Shown here: positions 13,919 to 20,320 of the stretch, one piece after another | How positions within the stretch are numbered: position 1 is the first letter of the stretch | How the letters are laid out: each line of letters starts with the position of its first letter | NCBI GenBank assembly: GCA_024653905.1 | Contig: JANLGZ010000076.1 | Span: 1 to 20,320, forward strand | From: an archaeon | GTDB lineage: Archaea > Iainarchaeota > Iainarchaeia > Iainarchaeales > Iainarchaeaceae | Direction: 5' to 3' | Length of the DNA: 20,320 nt | Notes under the pieces: generated by a model | What the model was told of the DNA's origin: nothing | Database searches by the model: none | The model's input: only the letters and a program-made list of their open reading frames with translations | Translations under genes and position numbers: made by a program

Positions 13919-15138
13919 CGAGAGTGCTTCCTAAGCGCAAGCTGGCGGAAAACAAATTTCACTATAAAATAAATCAAAACTAATATAATAATAATTAAAA
14001 TCAACATGAAAATCCAGACAATTGGACTAGTTGGAGGAACCGCATTAATGTAAAGTGAATAACTCTCTGTAAAAGACTGTTTCAACCCTAATTCATCAAT
14101 ATAATTAACAGTTATTATTCCGGGCGTTTCTCCAGATTTTGCATCAAAAGCTGCACTTAAATTGAATATAGCCGCACCTGAATCATCAGGATCAATGTTT
14201 CCAAGGAATGATTTACTTGTCCCTATAACAGAATCACCAAAGTCAACAGAAATATCAACTGCTTTGGCTTTTTCCTGACCAATATTATCAAGTTGGATTG
14301 ATAAAGTAAACAAACTGCCCTGCATTATTTGTGAATCGTCCCCTAAAGTATTTTCAACAGAGTACTCTATATTTGAAAAAACTAATTCGGGTCTTCCTAA
14401 AACCTGGAATGAAAAAGCATTTGAAGTAGTAGTGCAACTATAACAATTAGCATCGATTGAAAAAACATAAGTCTGAGCATCAACAGTATCAGGTATGTGG
14501 AGATTGAATTTTGCTTGTTTCTGTTGGCCAGATAAAATATCCCCAATTTTTACTGAATCAGCCGCAACAATAAACGGATCAATAGTTTTATTAGTTACAG
14601 GATTCAGATTTATTTCAACATCTCTTGCTGCAGTTGAACAATTATTTTTAATATTTGCAGTAACTGTAAGTGAATCATTAGTGTGAGGTTTAAAATTACT
14701 CAAATCTATTTCGGAAATATTAAGAGTATTACAGGAAGTGATTGTTAAAAAAATATCATCAACCTGATTCAAATTGTCGGTACCTGAAAAATAATCCAAA
14801 AATACGGGTAACTTATAAACGCCTGGAAACGCACCATCTTTTACTCGAAACCTAAGAGAAACCGTTTTTGAACCTTTGGATTTTACTGACGCAATATTTT
14901 CCTCAACATCAATTAATTCAAAATCATTTTCATTCAGCTGTAATGAAACATTAATATTATCTGCAGCCTGCCCTATTCCGCTGATGTTACTTACAGTAAG
15001 ATTAAGTGTTACTACATCCCCCGCATAAATTGTTGAAGGAATAGAAGTGCTATTTGACACATCTAAAATAAATAATTGGCTGGCAAACGCCGGCTGAAGT
15101 AACAAAACTAACATTAATACTAAGAAATAGTTTTTCAT
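13915..15138 (-). CDS. Membrane-anchored surface protein with COG1361-like beta domains
   Basis: A 407-residue protein with a signal peptide (residues 1-19, hydrophobic stretch ending AFAS), about 350 extracellular residues, one transmembrane segment (about 373-396) and a short basic tail. The outside part looks like three repeated Ig/CARDB-like modules with the phrases VTLNLTVSN, LTVTANIKNN and FTLSIQLDNIG, as in archaeal COG1361 (S-layer-related) proteins. Cysteines at 136, 167, 232 and 235 could be disulfide-bonded. It is the first gene of the transporter operon and overlaps the permease gene by 4 bases, so it may be an adaptor or substrate receptor for it. TATTTATATT (15161-15170) lies about 27 bases from the ATG, and there is no Shine-Dalgarno, so the transcript is probably leaderless. 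Confidence 0.85.
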   Translation of the reverse strand: MKNYFLVLMLVLLLQPAFASQLFILDVSNSTSIPSTIYAGDVVTLNLTVSNISGIGQAADNINVSLQLNENDFELIDVEENIASVKSKGSKTVSLRFRVKDGAFPGVYKLPVFLDYFSGTDNLNQVDDIFLTITSCNTLNISEIDLSNFKPHTNDSLTVTANIKNNCSTAARDVEINLNPVTNKTIDPFIVAADSVKIGDILSGQQKQAKFNLHIPDTVDAQTYVFSIDANCYSCTTTSNAFSFQVLGRPELVFSNIEYSVENTLGDDSQIMQGSLFTLSIQLDNIGQEKAKAVDISVDFGDSVIGTSKSFLGNIDPDDSGAAIFNLSAAFDAKSGETPGIITVNYIDELGLKQSFTESYSLYINAVPPTSPIVWIFMLILIIIILVLIYFIVKFVFRQLALRKHSR

Positions 15139-15160
15139 TATTTTATAAGGGGGGTAAAGA

Positions 15161-15170
15161 AATATAAATA
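15161..15170 (-). promoter_or_regulatory. TATA box of the surface protein/ABC transporter operon
   Basis: The minus strand reads TATTTATATT, centred about 27 bases before the ATG at 15138, so transcription should start at or within two bases of the start codon. No ribosome-binding site lies between, as expected for a leaderless message. Confidence 0.55.
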
Positions 15171-15201
15171 GAATTAATCTTTTGAAATAATTTAACTGTT
15201 A

Positions 15202-15215
15202 TTTAAACGTTTAAA
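15202..15215. promoter_or_regulatory. 14-base palindrome upstream of the KaiC-like gene
   Basis: TTTAAACGTTTAAA is perfectly self-complementary and ends 2 bases before the TATA box of the KaiC-like gene, overlapping where TFB would contact DNA. It is a candidate regulator site for this promoter and possibly for the divergent surface-protein promoter. AT-rich palindromes of this size can arise by chance. Confidence 0.4.
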
Positions 15216-15217
15216 AA

Positions 15218-15228
15218 CATATAAATAC
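15218..15228 (+). promoter_or_regulatory. TATA box for the KaiC-like gene
   Basis: CATATAAATAC, centred near 15223, predicts transcription from about 15249. That leaves a leader of about 9 bases holding only the GTGAT ribosome site (15250-15254) before the TTG at 15258. Confidence 0.5.
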
Positions 15229-15257
15229 AAGTTCAAAGCAAACTATAACGTGATACT

Positions 15258-16004
15258 TTGGCTGAAATGAACAGAATCCCCTCAGGAATAAATGGACTCG
15301 ATAAACTTATTGAAGGCGGTTTTCCTGAAGGACGAACAACCCTAATTTCAGGAGCCTGCGGTACAGGCAAAACTATTTTCTGCACCCAATACCTTTATGA
15401 AGGAGCTTCAAAATACAAAGAACCAGGCATTTATGTAACACTTGATGAAAGACCTGAACTTATAAGGCAGGACATGGCAAGGTTTGGTTGGGATTTGCGG
15501 AAACTCGAAGATGAGAATATGCTACAGGTTATTGACGGAAGCCTTGCAAAAATTGGGATCCCGAGCGAAGAAGAATTTGCAATGCCTGCAACAGGATTTG
15601 ATATTGACAAACTTTTACTTGAAATAATGCGCACCACAAAAAGAATAGGCGCAAAAAGACTAGTTATTGATTCTATTCCTGCTATGGGAATGAATTATGA
15701 AAGTGAAAATGAAATCAGAAACGCAATCCTGAAACTTTCTTATCTTTTAATGAGAATAGGAGTTACAACACTTATAACTTCAGAAATAACTGAAGGAGAA
15801 AACAAATTCGGAAAATACGGAATAGAAGAATATGTTGTTGACGGAGTAATAGTATTACATTACATGGGAATAGGAACAAGAAGCAATAGAACCCTCCATA
15901 TAAGAAAAATGCGTGCAACACACCATTCAGAAGATTTGCACCCTATAGAAATTGATTCTAAAGGAATGAATATCAAAAAAGTAGATAAAGAATACGATGT
16001 TTAA
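15258..16004 (+). CDS. KaiC/RadA-superfamily single-domain ATPase
   Basis: A 248-residue RecA-fold ATPase with one KaiC-like domain. It opens RIPSGINGLDKLIEGGFPEG, the standard KaiC start. Walker A is GACGTGKT (32-39), the acidic pair for catalysis is in YVTLDERPE (D63, E64), Walker B ends at D138 (RLVIDSIPA), and RTLHIRKMRATHH (211-223) is the conserved C-terminal motif. Archaeal single-domain KaiC homologues are thought to act in signalling through protein interaction; the partner here is unknown. Start is TTG at 15258 with GTGAT 3 bases upstream; the ATG at 15267 is the alternative. The gene stands alone, and its stop overlaps the stop of the convergent prenyl synthase gene. Confidence 0.9.
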   Translation: MAEMNRIPSGINGLDKLIEGGFPEGRTTLISGACGTGKTIFCTQYLYEGASKYKEPGIYVTLDERPELIRQDMARFGWDLRKLEDENMLQVIDGSLAKIGIPSEEEFAMPATGFDIDKLLLEIMRTTKRIGAKRLVIDSIPAMGMNYESENEIRNAILKLSYLLMRIGVTTLITSEITEGENKFGKYGIEEYVVDGVIVLHYMGIGTRSNRTLHIRKMRATHHSEDLHPIEIDSKGMNIKKVDKEYDV

Positions 16005-17053
16005 ATTTCGCGTTTAATTACATAATCAGCAAATTCTTTCAACATTTTTTTTGCATCAGTATCAGCAAGAGCCTTATCTAGGTTTGACCAACTTTTAACC
16101 ACAATATCTTTTGCGAATTTTTTTGCATAATCAATTGAACCAGAATTTTCCAAAATTAAAATAGCTTCTTTTATTTCTGCTTTAGAATTTTTTTTTGCAC
16201 CAAGAATTTTTGCCAGCTTATTTTTTTTATCCGCAGTAATTACTGAAAAAGAATGAATAACTATCAAAGTTCTTTTACCTTCCTGAATATCATCACCTAT
16301 TTCTTTCCCCCAATCCTCTGATGGTTTAAGGTTCAGAATATCATCATGAATCTGAAAAGCGACGCCTATACTTGTTGCAAAATCAGATAAAGCAGATATT
16401 TGTTTTTTTGATGCTTTTCCTAAAACTGCACCTAAACCGACTGCTAATCTTGATAATGAGCCGGTTTTATAGGAAGTCATCTGCAAGTATTGCTGTTCTG
16501 TTACCTCAGAATGACCATTATGCCAGTAAATATCCATTGCCTGCCCAAAAGAAAGTTTCAGGAGTTCTTTTGCATATAAATCATAAATGGTTGCTTTTTG
16601 TTCGGCAGAAATATTACTAGAATTAATCAGTGTTACAAGAGGCAGAAAATACATTGCATTTCCTGCATTTATTGCAACATCAACACCATAAATAAGATGA
16701 GTTGATGGTTTGCCTCTCCTTAAAGAAGAATTATCCTCAACATCATCAACCATTATTGTTCCATTATGAACAAGTTCAGGAATAACCGTAAAAGGCATGG
16801 CTGTTTTTTTGCTGCCACCAACAGCTTCACAGGCAAGCAGCATTAAAGTTGGTCTCCATCGTTTCCCGCCACGATCTAAAAAATCCCAAATCGGATCAAC
16901 AACTGCTTTCTGAGAAGAATTTTCATCGAAACTAAATTCAGGTTCTCCAAGAAATTCTGAAACCCATTTCTTAGTAATTTTTTTAGGAAAAAAGTTTTCC
17001 AATTCCTTATCAACATCTTTAGATGATTCTTTTAGAAATTTTTCAAGACCCAT
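16001..17053 (-). CDS. Trans-isoprenyl diphosphate synthase, probably geranylgeranyl diphosphate synthase
   Basis: A 350-residue all-helical prenyl synthase that condenses isopentenyl diphosphate with an allylic diphosphate, supplying chains for archaeal ether lipids. Key motifs are GKRWRP (63-68), the first Asp-rich motif DDVED (103-107) followed by NSSLRRGKPSTH, GQAMDIYW (170-177), and the second motif QIHDDILNL (D237, D238). The protein is longer than the usual roughly 300 residues at its N-terminus and in the Lys-rich part after 270. The EDNSxLRRG and GQxxDIYW stretches look like eukaryotic-type GGPP synthases. The ATG at 17053 lies 6 bases after the stop of the large surface-protein gene, so the two are probably co-transcribed. 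Product chain length cannot be settled from sequence. Confidence 0.9.
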   Translation of the reverse strand: MGLEKFLKESSKDVDKELENFFPKKITKKWVSEFLGEPEFSFDENSSQKAVVDPIWDFLDRGGKRWRPTLMLLACEAVGGSKKTAMPFTVIPELVHNGTIMVDDVEDNSSLRRGKPSTHLIYGVDVAINAGNAMYFLPLVTLINSSNISAEQKATIYDLYAKELLKLSFGQAMDIYWHNGHSEVTEQQYLQMTSYKTGSLSRLAVGLGAVLGKASKKQISALSDFATSIGVAFQIHDDILNLKPSEDWGKEIGDDIQEGKRTLIVIHSFSVITADKKNKLAKILGAKKNSKAEIKEAILILENSGSIDYAKKFAKDIVVKSWSNLDKALADTDAKKMLKEFADYVIKREI

Positions 17054-17059
17054 AGTAAA

Positions 17060-19249
17060 TCAATGTTTTTTTCTTATAAAAAAATAATACCCTGCAAATA
17101 CTGCCAACAGAACAATAACTAAAAGAATGAACAAAACTACAAGAATAGCTATCCCTGCAATAATGAGATTGGTCGTACTCCATTCAATTGGAGGAAGAGA
17201 AGAAATTAATGAAGTGAAGTTTAGCAATGACGAAAGTTTAACTGAAGATAAATCAGTTGTAGAATCAACTAAAATAGGAGGAGAAATGTAAAAATTCATT
17301 ACATTTGAAGAAAGTAAAATATCCGCCTGCTCTTTAGCCAGTTCTTGTTTTAAAGAATAAATTATAGAAGTTGTTTTTCCCTGAACAGAATCAATAGATT
17401 CAAATGCAATAATAGGATCAGATTGTATTATTTCAAAACCAGAAACTGACGAAAGATTGTTAGCGTCATTAGTAAATTGTTTTGGAATTATTTCCAAAAC
17501 TCTCAAAGATAAATTATTATCCTGAGTATTAGAAAAGGAAATCAGAACATTTGCCTTGTAATAGGTGCTTGCTCCGTTTATAATTTTTATAATCTCTAAT
17601 CTTCTTGATGGCTGTAAAGTCCGGATAAGATTTTTAGAGCTGTTAGTTATCCCTGAATCTAATCCTGAAGCACCTAAAAAGATATCAAGTTGTTCAGCAT
17701 CATAAATATAAGTTCTTGCGCCATAATTTTCCACAGCAATACTATTCTTTATTGAAGCATACTGTAATTTGGCTGAATTTGCCTGCTCAAAAGCTAATTC
17801 AAAATAATAACCCTGCTCAAAAAGCTCTTTAGCATAATTAAAATTAGAATCTGCATTCAAAAATCTGTTTTGGAGACTTTGCACATCAATTCCTTGCTCT
17901 CTTAATTCAGCTAGATAATTTATAGTGCTAATTCTTGTAGTTTCAGCAGAGGCAATAGCAGAACTTGCTTCTGTTCTTACAAAAAAAGTATTTTGAAAAC
18001 TATAAACTGCAGAATCAATAGTTTCGTTTCCTGCATGATCTTTTGCTTTTACAATAATTTTAAATCGCCCATTTTCATGCGCAATTGTATTCCAATCATA
18101 AACATAAGTTGAACCTGACTTTTCCGCTTCTCCAATTAATACCTCTCCGCTGGGTTTTTCGACATAAATGCCAACACTTTCAAGTCCGGATGGATTAACT
18201 CCTGAATCACTTGCTTCAATTTCGAACTTAACTAAATCAGTTAAAACCTCGGTGGACGGAGGGGAAATTATTTTTACACTTGGAAATACTGAATCATAAA
18301 CAAAAATCTTTTCAGACGAACATACATCAAAATCAGGATCAATAGAAGTAAAAGTAATATTATAATCCCCATTTGGTCTGCTCACTAAACTATAGGAGGT
18401 TTCAATGGAAAAAACATTTGATTCAGATTCTACAAGTTCCGTTTCAATGCCCACAGGGTCAATGATTTTTACATTTCCTTTTTTGAATTCACCAGTAGAA
18501 TCAATAGAAATAGAAATATTTCCGTCCTCAAGAACAGTGTTAATAGAAATTGTAAAATCACAAAAAGAAGGAGCTTGTGCAGAAGCAATAGAACTTGGCG
18601 TCCCTTCATTTCCTGCATTATCAATTGGCTGAATTCTGTAGTGATATCTATACCCCTCATTTATTTCCTCGTCATGATAACTGGTTTCTGTTATTTCTTC
18701 ACCAATTTTTTTTGCAACAGCATCACGGATTGTGAATTCTCTTGTAATAGTTCCATCACTAACAAATCTAAGACTGCTTCTGTAAACATTATAGTGTTTA
18801 ATTCCTGAAAGAGCATCTTCAGAAGCATCCCATTCTAATTGAATGGTTCCATCCTCTAAAGAAGTTACAATAAGATTTTCCGGTCTTGTTGGACCATCAG
18901 AATCCACTTTAATTTCATAATGTTTTGTATCACTCCAACCGGAAGAATTTTTCCCTCTTACATGCAACCAATAAATCCCATCAAGTTTTGCACCTAAAGA
19001 AATTTCTGAACTTGAGGAATCTACAAAAGTACTTGTTTCCCCAGTTACATCAGGAACAGTGTCTGCTTCTTTATCAACAACATAAGCAAAAGTTGTTGCA
19101 CCAGAATAAGAAAAATTAACTTTAATAAAAGGAGCATCTGCCCATTCTCCCTCTGGATGAGTACTGCTGGATACAGTAGGAGTTGCAGCTAATACACTAA
19201 CTGAAAAAAGAAAAATTAAAACTAAAGGAAAAATACGTTTTAACAACAA
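17060..19249 (-). CDS. Large membrane-anchored surface protein with FN3/Ig-like domains
   Basis: A 729-residue protein. It has a signal peptide (1-21, Lys-Arg then hydrophobic, ending VLAA), an Ig-like strand-rich module (about 23-118), and a fibronectin type III domain (about 119-226, with RPENLIVTSL, IQLEWDASED and YHYRIQPIDNAGNEGTPS). A beta module bounded by C230 and C310 follows, then another Ig-like domain (about 323-420, with ASDSG and VKAKDHAGNET) and an Ala/Gln-rich helical stretch (about 428-510). A final beta region leads to a transmembrane anchor (about 693-725) with RKKH at the end. It is most likely an envelope or adhesion protein. Start is TTG at 19249 (TTG at 19246 also possible), with no Shine-Dalgarno and a TATA-like AT-rich element near 19278-19285. 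It is followed after 6 bases by the prenyl synthase gene. Confidence 0.85.
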   Translation of the reverse strand: MLLKRIFPLVLIFLFSVSVLAATPTVSSSTHPEGEWADAPFIKVNFSYSGATTFAYVVDKEADTVPDVTGETSTFVDSSSSEISLGAKLDGIYWLHVRGKNSSGWSDTKHYEIKVDSDGPTRPENLIVTSLEDGTIQLEWDASEDALSGIKHYNVYRSSLRFVSDGTITREFTIRDAVAKKIGEEITETSYHDEEINEGYRYHYRIQPIDNAGNEGTPSSIASAQAPSFCDFTISINTVLEDGNISISIDSTGEFKKGNVKIIDPVGIETELVESESNVFSIETSYSLVSRPNGDYNITFTSIDPDFDVCSSEKIFVYDSVFPSVKIISPPSTEVLTDLVKFEIEASDSGVNPSGLESVGIYVEKPSGEVLIGEAEKSGSTYVYDWNTIAHENGRFKIIVKAKDHAGNETIDSAVYSFQNTFFVRTEASSAIASAETTRISTINYLAELREQGIDVQSLQNRFLNADSNFNYAKELFEQGYYFELAFEQANSAKLQYASIKNSIAVENYGARTYIYDAEQLDIFLGASGLDSGITNSSKNLIRTLQPSRRLEIIKIINGASTYYKANVLISFSNTQDNNLSLRVLEIIPKQFTNDANNLSSVSGFEIIQSDPIIAFESIDSVQGKTTSIIYSLKQELAKEQADILLSSNVMNFYISPPILVDSTTDLSSVKLSSLLNFTSLISSLPPIEWSTTNLIIAGIAILVVLFILLVIVLLAVFAGYYFFIRKKH

Positions 19250-19303
19250 GAAAACCGAAATAATTTGAGAGAAAACTAATTAAAAGACAATGTAATAGTT
19301 TTG

Positions 19304-20065
19304 CTAATGCCTTAAACGCCCGCCATCAACAACAATGGTTTGACCGTTAATTCTTTCCTGCTTTGCCATAAAAACAACCGCATCAGCAATATCTTCCGGT
19401 CTTGCAAGGTTACCTAAAGGAGTTTCCTCTGCAAAATGCTTTTTTCTTTCAACAGGAACATTACCCAATAAATCTGTATCCACAGGACCCGGAGAAACTG
19501 AATTAACTCTAACTCCATGCTTGCCGAATTCAACAGCCCATGTTTTTGTAAAACCATAAACCGCTGCTTTTGATGCACCATAAATACTCCCCGAAACACT
19601 TGCATCCAAACCTGCAACTGAGGCAGTGTTAATAATTGCACCTTTAACTTTATTATCAATCATCCACTTGCCGACATGCTTGGCCATGAAAAATAATCCT
19701 TTAACATTAGTGGAAAAAATTTTATCAAATTCCTCTTCATCAAGTTCCCATGTAGGAGTTCCTGGATTGCTTGAATAAACACCCGCATTATTAGCCAAAA
19801 TAAAAACAGAACCAAATTCTTTCACAGCAGAATTCAGGATTTTTTTGCAATCAGTTTCTTTGGAAACATCGGCTTGAACAATAATACTCTTCACACCTAA
19901 CCCAAAAAGTTCTTTCTGCAGAGAATTTATTTTTGATTTACTGGAATCAGAAACAAAATTCAAAACCAAATTACAGCCTTCTTTAGCAAAACCCAAAACA
20001 ATAGCTCTGCCTAAGCCTCTGGAAGCACCGGTAACAATTACTGTTTTTCCTTTCAAATCCAGCAT
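19304..20065 (-). CDS. Short-chain dehydrogenase/reductase (SDR), FabG-like
   Basis: A 253-residue classical SDR. The cofactor turn is TGASRGLG (12-19), with R16 in a position often favouring NADP(H). NNAG is at 92-95, the catalytic set is N120, S149, Y162 and K166 (INTASVAG and YGASKAA), and the end GQTIVVDGGRLRH closes the fold. SPGPVDTDLL is the usual loop after the fifth strand. It is most like 3-oxoacyl-ACP reductase (FabG) or sugar/alcohol dehydrogenases; the substrate is not determinable and archaea rarely use FabG for fatty acids. It stands alone, 54 bases before the surface-protein start, with no evident Shine-Dalgarno ahead of the ATG at 20065. Confidence 0.9.
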   Translation of the reverse strand: MLDLKGKTVIVTGASRGLGRAIVLGFAKEGCNLVLNFVSDSSKSKINSLQKELFGLGVKSIIVQADVSKETDCKKILNSAVKEFGSVFILANNAGVYSSNPGTPTWELDEEEFDKIFSTNVKGLFFMAKHVGKWMIDNKVKGAIINTASVAGLDASVSGSIYGASKAAVYGFTKTWAVEFGKHGVRVNSVSPGPVDTDLLGNVPVERKKHFAEETPLGNLARPEDIADAVVFMAKQERINGQTIVVDGGRLRH

Positions 20066-20090
20066 AATATAATAATGCAGATAAAAGTTG

Positions 20091-20123
20091 AAAAAAGGAG
20101 CGGACTGGATTTTAAGATCAGTC
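20091..20123 (-). terminator. Hairpin plus T6, possible terminator for the tRNA transcript
   Basis: On the minus strand a stem GACTG/CAGTC (extended by AT/AT past a one-base bulge, at 20103-20123) is followed 6 bases later by T6 (20091-20096). It lies between the tRNA-like gene and the SDR gene, both on the minus strand, so it would stop tRNA transcription ahead of the SDR promoter. Confidence 0.45.
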
Positions 20124-20159
20124 TCTTCAGCATAACATACTATATTTTGATTAAATCAA

Positions 20160-20204
20160 TGGAAGCAAAAGCAAGAGTAAAACTTGCACCCCCTTGTGTT
20201 TCCA
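20160..20204. other. Nested inverted repeats in the spacer beside the tRNA
   Basis: TGGAAGCA (20160-20167) can pair with TGTTTCCA (20197-20204) over 8 bp with one G-T wobble. Inside it, GCAAG (20171-20175) pairs perfectly with CTTGC (20183-20187) around a 7-base loop. This could be a structured RNA element or part of the tRNA 3' trailer. The spacer 20066-20222 holds no convincing gene otherwise. Confidence 0.35.
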
Positions 20205-20222
20205 TGAAGAAAGGAAATATTA

Positions 20223-20280
20223 TGGGAACGGCGGGATTTGGACCCGCGACACATACGTCTTCAGCGTATTGCTCTCCTAA
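20223..20280 (-). tRNA. tRNA-Phe (anticodon GAA), 3' part only; 5' part not found
   Basis: Reading the minus strand from 20280 down: TTAGGA of a D-loop, GAGC of the D-stem, and A26. A perfect 5-bp anticodon stem (ATACG/CGTAT) follows around CTGAAGA, giving anticodon GAA at 20262-20260. Then come a 5-base variable loop, a perfect T-stem (GCGGG/CCCGC) with loop TCCAAAT, acceptor strand CGTTCCC and discriminator A (20223). CCA is not encoded. The loop has C where U55 is almost universal. The 5' acceptor strand should read GGGAACG (or a wobble variant), and none occurs between 20280 and the window edge. The rest is probably separated by an intron in the D-arm or lies elsewhere as a split gene, unless this is a remnant. 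Confidence 0.7.
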
Positions 20281-20320
20281 GCCTGCAACAAGTAGCCTTT
20301 CAACCCTTAATCGCATCAGG

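Noticed and set aside
16372..16620. Plus-strand frame inside the prenyl synthase gene
   Set aside because: It is a shadow of the prenyl synthase gene with no start signal or recognisable motif.
20285..20308. Candidate 5' tRNA half on the minus strand (GGGTTGAAAGG, then GGCTAC)
   Set aside because: GGGTTGA pairs with CGTTCCC only at the first three positions, and the D-loop it would imply is far too long. GCTTAGGAGAGC could fold as a D-arm but with only a 4-base loop and no matching acceptor.
20160..20320. Plus-strand reading frame starting MEAKARVKLAPPC and running to the window edge
   Set aside because: Most of it is the antisense of the tRNA-Phe arms, a common artefact, and it has no ribosome site. 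A truncated real gene cannot be wholly excluded because the frame is still open at the edge.
1..20320. CRISPR arrays, insertion sequences, prophage or toxin-antitoxin genes
   Set aside because: I saw no regularly spaced direct repeats, transposase motifs, terminal inverted repeats or phage-type genes. The window is mostly core metabolism and envelope genes.

Overview
The window looks like a piece of an AT-rich archaeal chromosome, probably from a small-genome lineage (DPANN-like). This is an inference from four things: a short archaeal-type triosephosphate isomerase, a geranylgeranyl-diphosphate-type prenyl synthase, TATA boxes about 26 bases upstream of starts (several transcripts look leaderless or nearly so), and a KaiC-like ATPase and COG1361-like surface protein of kinds common in archaea. 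The lineage cannot be fixed from the sequence alone. Coding density is very high. No gene-free stretch exceeds about 160 bases, and many genes overlap or abut, at both co-directional and convergent junctions. TTG and GTG starts are frequent.

Left end (1-2001, minus strand): a thiol-redox cluster. It holds the N-terminus of a flavoprotein (probably thioredoxin reductase), a glutaredoxin-like protein just upstream of it in the same transcript, and two paralogous membrane-anchored DsbA-like thiol oxidoreductases. Next (2042-7364, plus strand) is a six-gene iron-sulfur assembly operon: a small cysteine-containing HTH regulator, then sufC, sufB, sufD, sufS and a sufU/iscU-type scaffold. The genes are tightly packed behind a TATA box that sits next to a perfect 20-base palindrome.

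Middle: a minus-strand pair, corA (divalent cation channel) and tpiA (triosephosphate isomerase), starts from a promoter region shared with a divergent plus-strand gene for a long RelA/SpoT-type (p)ppGpp enzyme. The hydrolase half of that enzyme looks dead and its synthetase half looks intact. It is followed by a minus-strand operon (15138 down to 10924): surface protein with COG1361-like beta domains, MacB/FtsX-type permease, LolD-type ATPase, and a second paralogous permease.

Right end: a plus-strand KaiC/RadA-like ATPase gene, then on the minus strand a 729-residue surface protein with FN3/Ig-like domains followed by a polyprenyl (GGPP) synthase, an SDR oxidoreductase, and the 3' two-thirds of a tRNA-Phe(GAA). 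No matching 5' acceptor strand for this tRNA is present before the window ends.

The points that most deserve a second look are the SUF operon's regulator and palindrome, the archaeal Rel with a degenerate hydrolase domain, the interrupted tRNA-Phe, and the short near-identical DNA blocks shared by neighbouring paralogues (permeases and DsbA proteins), which suggest gene conversion.
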